Positions 18,628 to 29,764 of a stretch of 64,000 bases of DNA are shown piece by piece. The first letter of the stretch is position 1. Each line of letters opens with the position of its first letter. The DNA is from Flavobacterium psychraerolatum. Its GTDB lineage: Bacteria; Bacteroidota; Bacteroidia; Flavobacteriales; Flavobacteriaceae. Below the pieces are notes generated by a model, which saw only the letters and a program-made list of their open reading frames with translations, did not search any database and was not told where the DNA came from. The stretch lies in NCBI RefSeq assembly GCF_025960985.1, contig NZ_JAOQMX010000013.1, positions 1-64,000 on the forward strand, in the 5' to 3' direction. Both the position numbers and the translations under genes were made by a program.

Positions 18628-19779
18628 TTACACAATATTTTTCCGTAGAGCTTTCCACCATCTTTCAGGTAATTCTTGATTACAAGCGCCTAAATATTCA
18701 TCATAGGAACAAGGTAATAACGTATTCCTTTTTAGTTTATTGTCTCCATTTGCAACAAAAGGGATTTCAATCCACCATCTTTCTGTTTTATCACTTTTAA
18801 AGAAAATCAAAACTTCCTCTTCAATAGGAACAATAAACTTAATATAGTTCTCTCTACTACCAAATGGATATTCGTTGGAACGATAATGATATCCTTCAAT
18901 AAAATACCATATAATTTGAGCTATCAAAACTGACTCTTGAATTGTATTTGCATGATTAAAAACCCCAAACAAACTCACTTTATCACTTATACCAGCATAT
19001 CTTGAAAGGGAACAAATTTCTTTTCCATTAAATCCATTTGGCACAAAAGACACAAAATTTCCTGAATCAGAGGATTTCACAGAAGTCATATCAAGACTAA
19101 CAATATCAGCATCGCGAAAAACTGGCTCTGCCAATGCTAAGTTATTTGAAATCTCACCTAAACGATAACCGTCAAAAAACAGCTTTTCGATTAAGTCTAT
19201 TTCTTCTTGTGAATTAAAATAGGTTTGATAACCAATATTACAAAAATTAAAAAGGTTATTTGGCTCATCAATTATCATTTTGGTTAAATAGGAATTCGCA
19301 GAAGCAGATTCATTTTCTTTTCCAAAATCAAACTTACTATCAATTGCAACCAAATTAACCATTTGCTCCAACTCATCAAAAGCCCTATACAATGCATAGG
19401 TAAGATCTTGTGATCCACCAATTACAATAGGAACTACTCGCTTCTTAATTAATGCCGCTACTACCTTACGAAGCGCAAAATAAGTATCTTCAATTGTATC
19501 ACCAGGCAAAATATCTCCATAATCAGCTATAGATGCATCCCAATTCCCAGGATATAGAGAATATAATTCCTTTCGAACAGCAAACAAATCAACACTAGAA
19601 ATAGCTTTATCATCTCCTCTATTATCCAAAACTCCAATTACTGCAACAGCAACTTTATCAATATCTGGAAATTGATTTTGAGTATGAAAAACTACCTTAC
19701 TACCCAATTGTTGCGGCGAAAACTCCTTAATTAAAGCACTGAAATCTGTACCTAATGGCTTTAAAAATTCAAATTCCAT
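18628..19779 (-). CDS. Arginase/formimidoylglutamase-fold protein with degenerate metal site
   Basis: The 383-residue protein follows the ureohydrolase fold but its metal motifs are altered. The usual GGDHS loop reads GGSQD (residues 121-125, His replaced by Gln). DAHxD reads DSKFD (147-151, His replaced by Lys). SxDxDxxDP reads SLDMTSVKSSD (D230 kept, next Asp replaced by T232). Several binuclear manganese ligands are therefore missing, and hydrolase activity is doubtful. It sits between topA and gldK, a position I recall from other flavobacteria, so a role tied to the gliding/secretion operon is possible. The gene ends 131 bases before gldK. Confidence 0.75.
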   Translation of the reverse strand: MEFEFLKPLGTDFSALIKEFSPQQLGSKVVFHTQNQFPDIDKVAVAVIGVLDNRGDDKAISSVDLFAVRKELYSLYPGNWDASIADYGDILPGDTIEDTYFALRKVVAALIKKRVVPIVIGGSQDLTYALYRAFDELEQMVNLVAIDSKFDFGKENESASANSYLTKMIIDEPNNLFNFCNIGYQTYFNSQEEIDLIEKLFFDGYRLGEISNNLALAEPVFRDADIVSLDMTSVKSSDSGNFVSFVPNGFNGKEICSLSRYAGISDKVSLFGVFNHANTIQESVLIAQIIWYFIEGYHYRSNEYPFGSRENYIKFIVPIEEEVLIFFKSDKTERWWIEIPFVANGDNKLKRNTLLPCSYDEYLGACNQELPERWWKALRKNIV

Positions 19780-19782
19780 CGT

Positions 19783-22314
19783 TTATTTCTTTTTAGGTGC
19801 TGCTTTCTTCACCACTGCTTTCTTAGCAGGCGTTTTCTTTGTAGCTGCTTTTTTTACTGGTGTTTTCTTAACTGGTGTTTTAAGAGCAATCATTTCTTTA
19901 ACCTCTTCCAAGGTTAATTTTGTAGCATCTACCTCTTTTCCAAGTTCTATTTTTAATTTTCCTTTTAAAATTACAGAACGACCCCATCTTGCTTTTTCAA
20001 CCAAAATTCCTTCTTCCTCCCAATTATGAAGTACTTTATCTATATTTTTTTGAATTTTATCATCAATCAGAGCTTCAATATCCGCTTGAGATAAATTATC
20101 AAAATCATATTTCTTACTCACATTAATAAACAAACCATCCCACTTGATAAAGGGACCAAAACGACCTACTCCTTTTTGCACTCCTACTCCTTTGTAAGTA
20201 GCAATTGGCGCATCGGCTTTAATTTTTTCATCAATCAACTCTTCCGCTCTTTCTTTTGAAACACCTAATGGATCTTCTCCTTTTGGCAACGAAATAAAAA
20301 CACTACCGTGACGTACATAAGGTCCAAAACGACCATTATTCACTTCTACCTCTTCTTCCATATATACCCCTAAAGCTTTAGGCAATAAAAACAAATTCAA
20401 GGCATCTTCAAGCGTGATATTTCCAATATTTTGTTCTTTCATCAAGCTAGCAAATTTTTTCTCTTCGTCTTCGGCATCTCCAATTTGAGCCATAGGTCCA
20501 AATTTACCTAAACGAACAGAAACTGGCTTTCCAGATTTTGGATCTGTACCCAAAATACGCTCACCACTTTCTCTTTCTGCATTTGCTTCAACATCTTTTA
20601 CAGTAGGATGAAATTGATCGTAGAACTCTTTCATCATTACTGCCCAATCCACATTTCCTTCAGCAATTTCATCAAAATCCTGCTCTACTTTAGCAGTAAA
20701 ATTATAATCTAGAATATTTCCAAAATTCTTCACCAAGAAATCTGTAACGATTGTACCGATATCAGTAGGTACTAATTTCCCTTTGTCTGAACCTGTATTT
20801 TCTTTCAATCCTTTTTCTACTAGTTTCCCTGCTTGCAAAGTCAACTGCGTATAATTACGTTCATTTCCTTCTAAATTCCCTTTTTCAACGTAATTTCTAT
20901 TAATAATTGTCGATATAGTTGGAGCATACGTAGATGGACGCCCAATTCCTAATTCTTCTAATTTCTTAACCAAAGAAGCTTCAGTATAACGTGCTGGCGG
21001 TCTAGAATAACGTTCCGTTGCAGTAATAAAATTATTAATTAACTTTTCATTTACTTTCAATGCTGGCAACATCCCTTCTTGTTCCTCCTCATCATCATCA
21101 TGCCCTTCAAGGTACACTTTTAGAAATCCTTCAAAAAGCAATACTTCTCCTGAAGCAGTAAATATTTCCGAATGATTATTAGCTTGAATTTTAACATTGG
21201 TACGCTCCAATTTAGCATCACTCATTTGTGAAGCCAAAGTTCGCTTCCAAATCAAATCATACAAACGAGCTTGATCTCTATCGATATTTACGGTATGGCG
21301 AGACATGTCTGTTGGACGAATGGCCTCATGCGCTTCTTGTGCCCCTTTACTTTTATTAACAAAAGTTCGAGGAAAAGAGAATTCTTTACCATAAGAAGTG
21401 ATGATTTCAGCTTGCGCTGCATCCATAGCATCTTTAGATAAGTTCACACTATCCGTTCTCATATAAGTAATCAATCCCGCCTCGTACAAACGTTGCGCCA
21501 ATTGCATGGTGATTCCAACTGGCAAATATAATTTACGTGCAGCTTCTTGTTGCAAGGTCGAAGTCGTAAAAGGAGCTGTTGGTGTTTTCTTGGTCGGTTT
21601 TGTTTCTAAATCAGAAACTTTATAGGTAGAACCGATATTTTTATTTAAAAAATCTTCAGCTTCTTTTTTAGTATTGAAATTTTTAGGCAATTTAGCTTTA
21701 AAAGTCTTCCCTGCTTCATTGGTAAATTCAGCTACAACAGAATAACTTGCAACTGCATTAAAATTTTGAATATCTCTTTCTCGCTCTACAATCAAGCGAA
21801 CAGAAACAGATTGAACACGTCCAGCAGACAAACCACCTTTGATCTTTCTCCAAAGTACAGGTGACAGTTCATATCCAACCAATCGGTCTAATACACGGCG
21901 GGCTTGCTGTGCATTTACTAGATTATAATCAATTTCACGCGGATTATCAATAGCCTTAAGAATAGCTGTTTTTGTAATTTCATGAAAAACGATACGTTTT
22001 GTTTTTTTCGAATCTAACTTTAACTCTTCGGCAAGATGCCAAGAAATAGCTTCTCCCTCGCGATCCTCATCACTTGCTAACCAAACCATATCGGCTTTTT
22101 TGGCTAAACCTCTTAATTTGGTAACCAAGGCTTTCTTATCAGATGAAACTTCATATTTAGGCTTAAAACCATTCTCAACATCTACCCCTATTTCTTTGGA
22201 AGGTAAATCGGCAATATGCCCGTAACTTGATTCTACTTGATAATCACTTCCTAGAAATTTCTCGATTGTTTTCGCCTTTGCAGGTGACTCCACTATTACT
22301 AAATTCTTTGCCAT
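19783..22314 (-). CDS. topA: DNA topoisomerase I
   Basis: The protein has about 843 residues. It opens KNLVIVESPAKAKTIEKFLG (Toprim domain) with the acidic WLASDEDREGEAISWHL motif. The catalytic tyrosine lies in GLITYMRTDSVNLS. The C-terminal part has several repeated RFGPFIKWDGLFI-like modules in place of classic zinc fingers, and a basic tail of Lys-Thr-Pro/Ala repeats that probably helps bind DNA. It relaxes negative supercoils. I start at the ATG at 22314 (MAKNLVIVES), the usual family start. Only 3 bases separate it from the arginase-fold gene, so they are likely co-transcribed. Confidence 0.95.
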   Translation of the reverse strand: MAKNLVIVESPAKAKTIEKFLGSDYQVESSYGHIADLPSKEIGVDVENGFKPKYEVSSDKKALVTKLRGLAKKADMVWLASDEDREGEAISWHLAEELKLDSKKTKRIVFHEITKTAILKAIDNPREIDYNLVNAQQARRVLDRLVGYELSPVLWRKIKGGLSAGRVQSVSVRLIVERERDIQNFNAVASYSVVAEFTNEAGKTFKAKLPKNFNTKKEAEDFLNKNIGSTYKVSDLETKPTKKTPTAPFTTSTLQQEAARKLYLPVGITMQLAQRLYEAGLITYMRTDSVNLSKDAMDAAQAEIITSYGKEFSFPRTFVNKSKGAQEAHEAIRPTDMSRHTVNIDRDQARLYDLIWKRTLASQMSDAKLERTNVKIQANNHSEIFTASGEVLLFEGFLKVYLEGHDDDEEEQEGMLPALKVNEKLINNFITATERYSRPPARYTEASLVKKLEELGIGRPSTYAPTISTIINRNYVEKGNLEGNERNYTQLTLQAGKLVEKGLKENTGSDKGKLVPTDIGTIVTDFLVKNFGNILDYNFTAKVEQDFDEIAEGNVDWAVMMKEFYDQFHPTVKDVEANAERESGERILGTDPKSGKPVSVRLGKFGPMAQIGDAEDEEKKFASLMKEQNIGNITLEDALNLFLLPKALGVYMEEEVEVNNGRFGPYVRHGSVFISLPKGEDPLGVSKERAEELIDEKIKADAPIATYKGVGVQKGVGRFGPFIKWDGLFINVSKKYDFDNLSQADIEALIDDKIQKNIDKVLHNWEEEGILVEKARWGRSVILKGKLKIELGKEVDATKLTLEEVKEMIALKTPVKKTPVKKAATKKTPAKKAVVKKAAPKKK

Positions 22315-22479
22315 TGCTCTATTTTTCTGAGGCAAAAGTAGAAGTTTTTTTTAAATATAATGCTTTTGCTTATTTTTAAAAAAAGTTTTTCTTTTTACAA
22401 ACACTTAAAAAAAAGTCTTAAAAGCCTACTGTCACGCCTAAAAAACTACTCCAAACCTTACCTGAAAAAAAATCTTTTT

Positions 22480-23250
22480 CTACAATTCTGCTACAACTAC
22501 ATCAATACCAAACTCTTCTAATTTTGATTTTGTTTCGCTATCAATTCCTGAATCTGTAATTAGGATATCTATTTTATTCAAGTTACAAATTTTACCAAAA
22601 CCACGAACATTCATTTTAGTTGAATCTGCTAAGACGATAACTTTTTCGGCAACTGCAATCATAGCTTGATTGAGATGTGCTTCTAAAGCATTTGATGTAC
22701 TTAGTCCAAAATCTAAATGAACCCCATCTGTCCCCAAAAACAATTTATTGCATGAAAATTGCCCCAACGTAGCTTCTGCAATAGGGCCTACGACAGAAGT
22801 AGAACTGTTTCGAATATCACCGCCCAACTGAATGGTACTTATAGATGCTTCTCTACAAAGCTCCAATGACACCTTTAAAGAAGAAGTCATCACTGTTAAT
22901 TTAGTAAAATCTTTAACAATTCTTGATAAATAATGAATATTAGATCCTGAACCTAAAATTATATAATCATTATTACTTATATATTTTAACGCTTCTTTTG
23001 CAATTTGCTTCTTTTGCTCAACCTGCAACTCTTCTTTATCGTTAACATTTCGCTCAAACGCGTACAAAGGTTTCTTACTCGCACCACCGTGCGTACGGTG
23101 TAATAATTTTTCATTTTCCAGAAATGTTAAGTCCTTTCGAATAGTTACGGTTGAGACATTATGTGTTTCACATAAATCTACCACATTAACATAACCTTTT
23201 TGTCCTAACTCGTTAAGTATATCCTCCTGTCTCCTATTAATCAATGCCAT
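22480..23250 (-). CDS. glpR: DeoR-family regulator of glycerol metabolism (GlpR-like)
   Basis: The 256-residue protein has a DeoR N-terminal winged helix: RRQEDILNELGQKGYVNVVDL, then NVSTVTIRKDLTFLENEKLL and RTHGGA. The sugar-phosphate-sensing domain follows, with the ILGSGSNIHYLS and LLADSTK-like blocks (here VLADSTKMNVRGF). It diverges from glpD. By analogy with E. coli GlpR it should repress the glp operon and release on glycerol 3-phosphate. The operator candidate in the shared promoter region supports this, but the ligand is inferred. Confidence 0.8.
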   Translation of the reverse strand: MALINRRQEDILNELGQKGYVNVVDLCETHNVSTVTIRKDLTFLENEKLLHRTHGGASKKPLYAFERNVNDKEELQVEQKKQIAKEALKYISNNDYIILGSGSNIHYLSRIVKDFTKLTVMTSSLKVSLELCREASISTIQLGGDIRNSSTSVVGPIAEATLGQFSCNKLFLGTDGVHLDFGLSTSNALEAHLNQAMIAVAEKVIVLADSTKMNVRGFGKICNLNKIDILITDSGIDSETKSKLEEFGIDVVVAEL

Positions 23251-23333
23251 TTCTATTTATTAAAATTAAACAATTGAATATTATTCAACACAAAAATACA
23301 ACAATTAAACAAAATTTTACAAAAACATCGTTA

Positions 23334-23378
23334 CTTTCGTTTTGTTTCGTTATATTTGCATATCGAAACTAACGAAAC
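23334..23378 (+). promoter_or_regulatory. glpD promoter with symmetric operator
   Basis: A -7 box TATATTTG at 23351-23358 lies between two mirror-image half sites. The left one is TTTCGTTTTGTTTCG at 23335-23349, the right one CGAAACTAACGAAAC at 23364-23378. Each half contains two TTTCG/CGAAA units, spaced as expected for an oligomeric DeoR-family repressor. A TTA at 23331-23333, 17 bases before the box, may serve as the -33 element. Confidence 0.7.
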
Positions 23379-23393
23379 TAAAAAATTGCAACA

Positions 23394-24977
23394 ATGAAAC
23401 TTACAGAACAATTATCAAAACTAAAACAAACCCCAGAATGGGATGTAATCATCATTGGTGGAGGAGCAAGTGGTCTTGGAACCGCACTTGACGCTGCCAG
23501 TAGAGGATATAAAACCATTTTGGTTGAGGCAGTAGATTTCGCAAAAGGAACGTCAAGCCGAAGCACCAAATTAGTTCACGGAGGTGTAAGATACCTTGAA
23601 CAAGGAGACATCTCACTTGTTAGAGAAGCTTTAAAAGAAAGAGGTTTAATGGCTCAAAATGCTGGACATCTAGTAAAAAATCAATCTTTCGTTATCCCAA
23701 ACTACAATTGGTGGGGAGGTTATTTCTACACAATCGGACTAACTATATACGACATGTTATCAGGAAAATTAAGTCTTGGTAAATCCCAATATATTTCGAA
23801 GAAAAAAACAATTGAGCTACTTCCCACCATCGAGCAAAAAGGACTTGTAAGTGGCGTAATATATCAAGACGGACAATTTGATGATTCTCGCTTGGCCATC
23901 AACATTGCTCAGACAGCTGTAGAAAAAGGCGCTTGTTTACTGAATTACACTAAAGTTGTCAACCTATTAAAAGACGACAACAATCAAGTAACTGGCGTTC
24001 AAGTAGAAAACCAAGAAACCGGAGAACTATACGAACTTAAAGGAAAAGCAATCATCAATGCAACTGGTGTTTTTACCAATGCTATCATGAAGTTAAATGA
24101 TAAAGTTTATAAAAAATATATTGTTCCAAGCCAGGGTATTCACCTTGTTTTCGACAAATCCTTCTTACCAAGTGACCATGCCTTAATGATTCCAAAAACA
24201 AGCGATGGTCGTGTACTATTTGCTGTGCCATGGCATGATAAAATTGTGGTTGGAACAACCGACACATTAATCAAAAGTCACAGCCTAGAACCAATTGCAT
24301 TAGAAAAAGAAATCGAATTTGTACTTGAAACAGCTCAACGATTTTTAGCAAAAAAACCAACTCGTGCAGATGTACTATCTGTATTTGCAGGACTACGACC
24401 ACTAGCCGCACCAGAAAAAGAAGGAAAAAGTACGAAAGAAGTTTCGAGAAGTCATAAAATAATCGTTTCTGAAACAGGATTAATTACTATTACTGGTGGT
24501 AAATGGACCACCTACCGAAAAATTGCCGAAGATATCATTAACAAAGCCATTTCTACGCGTAATTTACCAGCCAAAGAATGCGTAACTGAACATATTTCCA
24601 TACACGGAAACCTTAAAACAACGACAGCAGACCGTAAAAACCATTTATACATTTACGGGACTGACATACCTAAAATACTTGAACTCCAAAACAAAGAACC
24701 TGAATTAAAACAAAAACTACACCCTAATTACGACTATACGTTAGCCGAAGTTGTTTGGTCCATTCGCCACGAAATGGCACGAACAATTGACGATGTATTA
24801 TCGAGAAGAGTTCGTCTATTATTTCTAGATTCTCGCGCAGCTTTAGATTCCGCAGAAAAAGTAGCGCTACTTCTAGCAAAAGAACTTGGACATAACGAAG
24901 ATTGGGTAAAAACTCAAATTCAAGAATTCAATGAACTCGCAAACGGCTTCTTATTAACTGAATTTAGAACAAATTAA
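23394..24977 (+). CDS. glpD: Aerobic-type glycerol-3-phosphate dehydrogenase
   Basis: The 527-residue flavoprotein opens WDVIIIGGGASGLGTALDAA (FAD dinucleotide fold), then TSSRSTKLVHGGVRYLEQGD, diagnostic of the GlpD/GlpA family. A C-terminal DAO_C-like domain contains WSIRHEMARTIDDVLSRRVR. It oxidises glycerol 3-phosphate to dihydroxyacetone phosphate at the membrane and passes electrons to quinone. It is the first gene of the glpD-glpK-glpF operon, under the symmetric operator. Full length, no breaks. Confidence 0.93.
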   Translation: MKLTEQLSKLKQTPEWDVIIIGGGASGLGTALDAASRGYKTILVEAVDFAKGTSSRSTKLVHGGVRYLEQGDISLVREALKERGLMAQNAGHLVKNQSFVIPNYNWWGGYFYTIGLTIYDMLSGKLSLGKSQYISKKKTIELLPTIEQKGLVSGVIYQDGQFDDSRLAINIAQTAVEKGACLLNYTKVVNLLKDDNNQVTGVQVENQETGELYELKGKAIINATGVFTNAIMKLNDKVYKKYIVPSQGIHLVFDKSFLPSDHALMIPKTSDGRVLFAVPWHDKIVVGTTDTLIKSHSLEPIALEKEIEFVLETAQRFLAKKPTRADVLSVFAGLRPLAAPEKEGKSTKEVSRSHKIIVSETGLITITGGKWTTYRKIAEDIINKAISTRNLPAKECVTEHISIHGNLKTTTADRKNHLYIYGTDIPKILELQNKEPELKQKLHPNYDYTLAEVVWSIRHEMARTIDDVLSRRVRLLFLDSRAALDSAEKVALLLAKELGHNEDWVKTQIQEFNELANGFLLTEFRTN

Positions 24978-24981
24978 TTAA

Positions 24982-26496
<1,515 letters not shown>

Positions 26497-26534
26497 CTAT
26501 TGAGCTCAACTAAAAAACCAAAAAACCAAAAAAA

Positions 26535-27263
26535 ATGTCACCATTCACAGCAGAAATCATTGGCACCATGCTAATGATATTATTAGGAAATGGCGTAGTA
26601 GCCAATGTTGTACTTAAAGATACCAAAGGAAATAATTCAGGCTGGATCGTCATAACGACAGCCTGGGCTTTTGCCGTTTTCGTTGGAGTAGTTGTTGCAG
26701 GCCCTATTAGTGGAGCTCATTTAAATCCTATTGTAACACTAGGACTTGCTCTTGTAGGTAAATTTGCATGGAATCAAGTCGCAGGATATGTTCTTGCACA
26801 ATTAATTGGAGCAATGCTAGGTGCTTTCCTAGTTTGGCTATCCCACAAAGATCATTTTGCAGCAACAGAAGATGAAGGCGGAAAACTAGCTTGTTTCAGT
26901 ACAGGCCCTGCCATTAGAAACTACAGCTCAAATTTGATTAGTGAAATCATCGGGACCTTTGTCCTTATTTTTGTTATTTTCTACTTATCTGGACCTGATT
27001 TAAGCATCGCTGCCGCAGCAGATGCCAAAATAGGACTAGGATCTATAGGTGCTTTACCCGTAGCTATTTTAGTATGGGCAATTGGATTAAGTTTAGGAGG
27101 AACAACAGGATACGCTATTAATCCCGCAAGAGATTTAGGCCCTAGAATTGTTCACTCTATTTTGTATAAAGGTAAAAGTGACTGGAGTTACGCATGGGTT
27201 CCTATACTTGGACCTATCATTGGGTCTAGCCTAGCTGCTTTTTGCTATACTTTACTTATTTAA
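26535..27263 (+). CDS. glpF: Glycerol facilitator (MIP-family aquaglyceroporin)
   Basis: The 242-residue protein has six membrane segments and two half-helix loops. Loop B reads SGAHLNPIVTLGLAL and loop E reads YAINPARDLGPR. Loop E has the usual Asn-Pro-Ala and the filter Arg; loop B has Asn-Pro-Ile, a departure at the third position. The extended loop and the Asp after NPAR are glycerol-facilitator type rather than strict water-channel type. It should let glycerol cross the inner membrane for trapping by GlpK, its immediate upstream neighbour. Confidence 0.9.
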   Translation: MSPFTAEIIGTMLMILLGNGVVANVVLKDTKGNNSGWIVITTAWAFAVFVGVVVAGPISGAHLNPIVTLGLALVGKFAWNQVAGYVLAQLIGAMLGAFLVWLSHKDHFAATEDEGGKLACFSTGPAIRNYSSNLISEIIGTFVLIFVIFYLSGPDLSIAAAADAKIGLGSIGALPVAILVWAIGLSLGGTTGYAINPARDLGPRIVHSILYKGKSDWSYAWVPILGPIIGSSLAAFCYTLLI

Positions 27264-27301
27264 ACAACTAATTACCATAAACTAGAATAATCAATTAAAC
27301 C

Positions 27302-28096
27302 ATGAAGAATTTTTTAATCGCCTCTGCATTATCTTTTGCAGGGTTAAATGGCTATGCACAAAACGCAACCGAAATAGACACTATTGAGAAAAAACAAATA
27401 AATACCACAAAAACATCAAGATTAGATTTTAATGTAGGAATAGAAACAAGTCACTTATGGAGAGGTTTAGTCATCAATGACGGTATGACGGCCACAGGAA
27501 ATATTCACTACGCTTTGAACGAAAGCCAAACAATTAAGGTCGGATTCTGGGGCGGTGCAGGATTTGATGGGACTTATCACGAGATTGACTATTATGTGCA
27601 ATATCAAAAAAACAATTTATCAATAGCAATATGGGACTTGTTTAATACTACTGGCATAGAAACACCAAAATCATTTAATTATGACAAATTAACGACAACA
27701 CATCTTATCGACTTAAGAACTTCATATCGTTTTCCGAAAAATTTTCCGCTAAGAATTGAAGCAGATATCATATTATACAGTGGTTTAAATGACCGAGAAT
27801 TAAACAATAATAATGAGTATCGCAGCAAGAACTCTACTTATATCGAATTAAGCTACCCACTTATTAGTGATCAAAAAGTTAACTTAAATGCCTTTATAGG
27901 AGCTGCATTACCTCTCCATGGAAGTAAACATCTATATACAACCAAAACACAAACAGATTTTGACATTGTAAACACAGGTATAACTGCTTCAAAGAATATT
28001 GAAATATTTAATTACAAACTCCCCGTTTCTGCTACAGCAATGTGGAATCCTGCCAATAAAATAGCCCGAATAAAACTAGACGTTAATCTGTTTTAA
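27302..28096 (+). CDS. Putative outer-membrane beta-barrel protein of the glycerol operon
   Basis: The 264-residue protein has a signal peptide ending near GYAQN. A run of alternating amphipathic strands follows, ending in the aromatic C-terminus RIKLDVNLF typical of outer-membrane barrels. I do not recognise a named family, though it resembles short bacterial porin-like proteins. It lies 38 bases after glpF and before a terminator, so it is probably the last gene of the glp operon. An outer-membrane route for glycerol is a reasonable but unproven guess. Confidence 0.6.
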   Translation: MKNFLIASALSFAGLNGYAQNATEIDTIEKKQINTTKTSRLDFNVGIETSHLWRGLVINDGMTATGNIHYALNESQTIKVGFWGGAGFDGTYHEIDYYVQYQKNNLSIAIWDLFNTTGIETPKSFNYDKLTTTHLIDLRTSYRFPKNFPLRIEADIILYSGLNDRELNNNNEYRSKNSTYIELSYPLISDQKVNLNAFIGAALPLHGSKHLYTTKTQTDFDIVNTGITASKNIEIFNYKLPVSATAMWNPANKIARIKLDVNLF

Positions 28097-28119
28097 TATT
28101 TAATTTGCAATACATTATT

Positions 28120-28154
28120 AAAAACTCTCTTATTATTAAGAGAGTTTTTTTTTT
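28120..28154 (+). terminator. Terminator of the glp operon
   Basis: AACTCTCTT at 28123-28131 pairs with AAGAGAGTT at 28138-28146, followed by a run of Ts to 28154. It lies just after the putative barrel-protein gene. Confidence 0.85.
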
Positions 28155-28247
28155 GATCGTGTAACCTTCAATAATATTTACAAATTCAACCCCATAAAGA
28201 AGAATCCACCAAATAACTAAATATCTGTTAATTCTTAATCTGACATC

Positions 28248-28279
28248 TTGTCATATTCAATCAAATAATTGTACATTTG
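28248..28279 (+). promoter_or_regulatory. miaB promoter
   Basis: TTG at 28248-28250 and TACATTTG at 28272-28279 are separated by 21 bases, within the range of the Bacteroidota consensus (TTG, 17-23 bases, TAnnTTTG). The miaB ATG follows 35 bases later. Confidence 0.65.
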
Positions 28280-28313
28280 CAGACTTATTAAAACACACTT
28301 TTGAAAGTGACTT

Positions 28314-29759
28314 ATGGAAAAGATTATTGACGAAAACAAACAAGGCGAAAGTCTAGTTTTACAAAATAAACCCGAAAACACAAAAAAATTATTTATCGAA
28401 AGTTATGGTTGTGCCATGAACTTTTCGGATAGTGAAATTGTAGCTTCGATATTATCTACAAACGGATACAATACCACTCAAATATTAGAAGAAGCCGATC
28501 TTGTTTTGGTAAACACCTGCTCTATTAGAGATAAAGCAGAACAAACCATTCGAAAACGACTAGAAAAATACAATGCAGTAAAACGCATCAACTCCAAGAT
28601 GAAAGTAGGCGTTTTGGGTTGTATGGCAGAACGTTTGAAAGAAAAATTTCTTGATGAAGAAAAAATAGTTGATCTCGTTGTAGGCCCTGATGCTTACAAG
28701 GATTTACCCAATTTATTGAGTGAAGTTGAGGAAGGACGTGATGCTATCAATGTAATATTATCTAAGGACGAAACCTACGGAGACATCTCACCTGTTCGTT
28801 TGATGAGTAACGGAATTACCGCTTTAGTTTCCATCACACGTGGTTGTGATAATATGTGTACATTTTGCGTGGTTCCCTTCACCAGAGGGCGTGAGCGTAG
28901 CCGTGAGCCTCAAAGTATCATGACCGAAATTCAAGATTTATGGAGTAAAGGTTTTAAAGAAATCACACTACTCGGGCAAAACGTAGACAGTTATTTATGG
29001 TATGGTGGCGGACTAAAAAAAGATTTTGAAAACGCAACCGAAATGCAAAAAGCAACTGCAGTAGATTTTGACCAATTACTCGAAATGGTAGCGGTAGGTT
29101 TTCCAAAGATGCGCATTCGATTCTCTACTTCAAATCCACAAGATATGCACGAAAGTGTTTTGCACGTGATTGCAAAGCACCCAAATATATGTAAGCACAT
29201 TCACTTACCCGTACAATCAGGAAGCAACCGTATTTTGAAAGAAATGAACCGCTTACACACCCGCGAAGAGTACATGACTTTGATTGATAAAATTAGAAGT
29301 ATCATTCCGGATTGCGCTATCTCTCAAGATATGATTGCAGGTTTCCCAACAGAAACTGAGCAAGATCACCAAGACACCATGAGTTTAATGGAATATGTAA
29401 AATATAACTTCGGATACATGTACTCTTACTCTGAACGCCCTGGAACATTGGCCGGAAGAAAAATGGAAGACGATGTAGAAGAGCCAACCAAAGCGAGACG
29501 CTTGCAAGAAATTGTTGATTTACAGCAAAAACACGCTTGGCTTAGATCTGAAGAATTTATTGGTAAAACGGTTGAAGTTTTAATCGAAAAAGTATCTAAA
29601 AAATCTAAAGAAGAATTTTCTGGTCGAAATTCGCAAAGCATAACAGTAGTTTTCCCAAAGGAAGATTACAAGATTGGAGATTTTGTGAATGTAAAAATAC
29701 TTAGTTGTACGAGCGGAACTCTTAAAGGAGAATCAGTTGGATTAAGCGATATGAATTAA
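28314..29759 (+). CDS. miaB: tRNA-2-methylthio-N6-dimethylallyladenosine synthase
   Basis: The 481-residue radical-SAM methylthiotransferase has three N-terminal Cys for the auxiliary cluster (YGCAMNFSDSE, VNTCSIRD, LGCMAERL). The radical SAM motif CDNMCTFC follows in RGCDNMCTFCVVPFTRGRE, and a C-terminal TRAM domain covers about the last 65 residues. It adds the methylthio group to i6A37 of tRNAs. Some length beyond typical MiaB comes from a loop around GGGLKKDFENATEMQKATAV. The TRAM domain is complete, and the GxxExxY cassette begins six bases after the stop codon. Confidence 0.93.
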   Translation: MEKIIDENKQGESLVLQNKPENTKKLFIESYGCAMNFSDSEIVASILSTNGYNTTQILEEADLVLVNTCSIRDKAEQTIRKRLEKYNAVKRINSKMKVGVLGCMAERLKEKFLDEEKIVDLVVGPDAYKDLPNLLSEVEEGRDAINVILSKDETYGDISPVRLMSNGITALVSITRGCDNMCTFCVVPFTRGRERSREPQSIMTEIQDLWSKGFKEITLLGQNVDSYLWYGGGLKKDFENATEMQKATAVDFDQLLEMVAVGFPKMRIRFSTSNPQDMHESVLHVIAKHPNICKHIHLPVQSGSNRILKEMNRLHTREEYMTLIDKIRSIIPDCAISQDMIAGFPTETEQDHQDTMSLMEYVKYNFGYMYSYSERPGTLAGRKMEDDVEEPTKARRLQEIVDLQQKHAWLRSEEFIGKTVEVLIEKVSKKSKEEFSGRNSQSITVVFPKEDYKIGDFVNVKILSCTSGTLKGESVGLSDMN

Positions 29760-29764
29760 ATTTT

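Noticed and set aside
19783..19900. Lys-Thr-Pro-Ala-rich C-terminus of TopA considered as a separate histone-like gene
   Set aside because: It is in frame and uninterrupted with topA, and similar basic tails are common in Bacteroidota topoisomerases.
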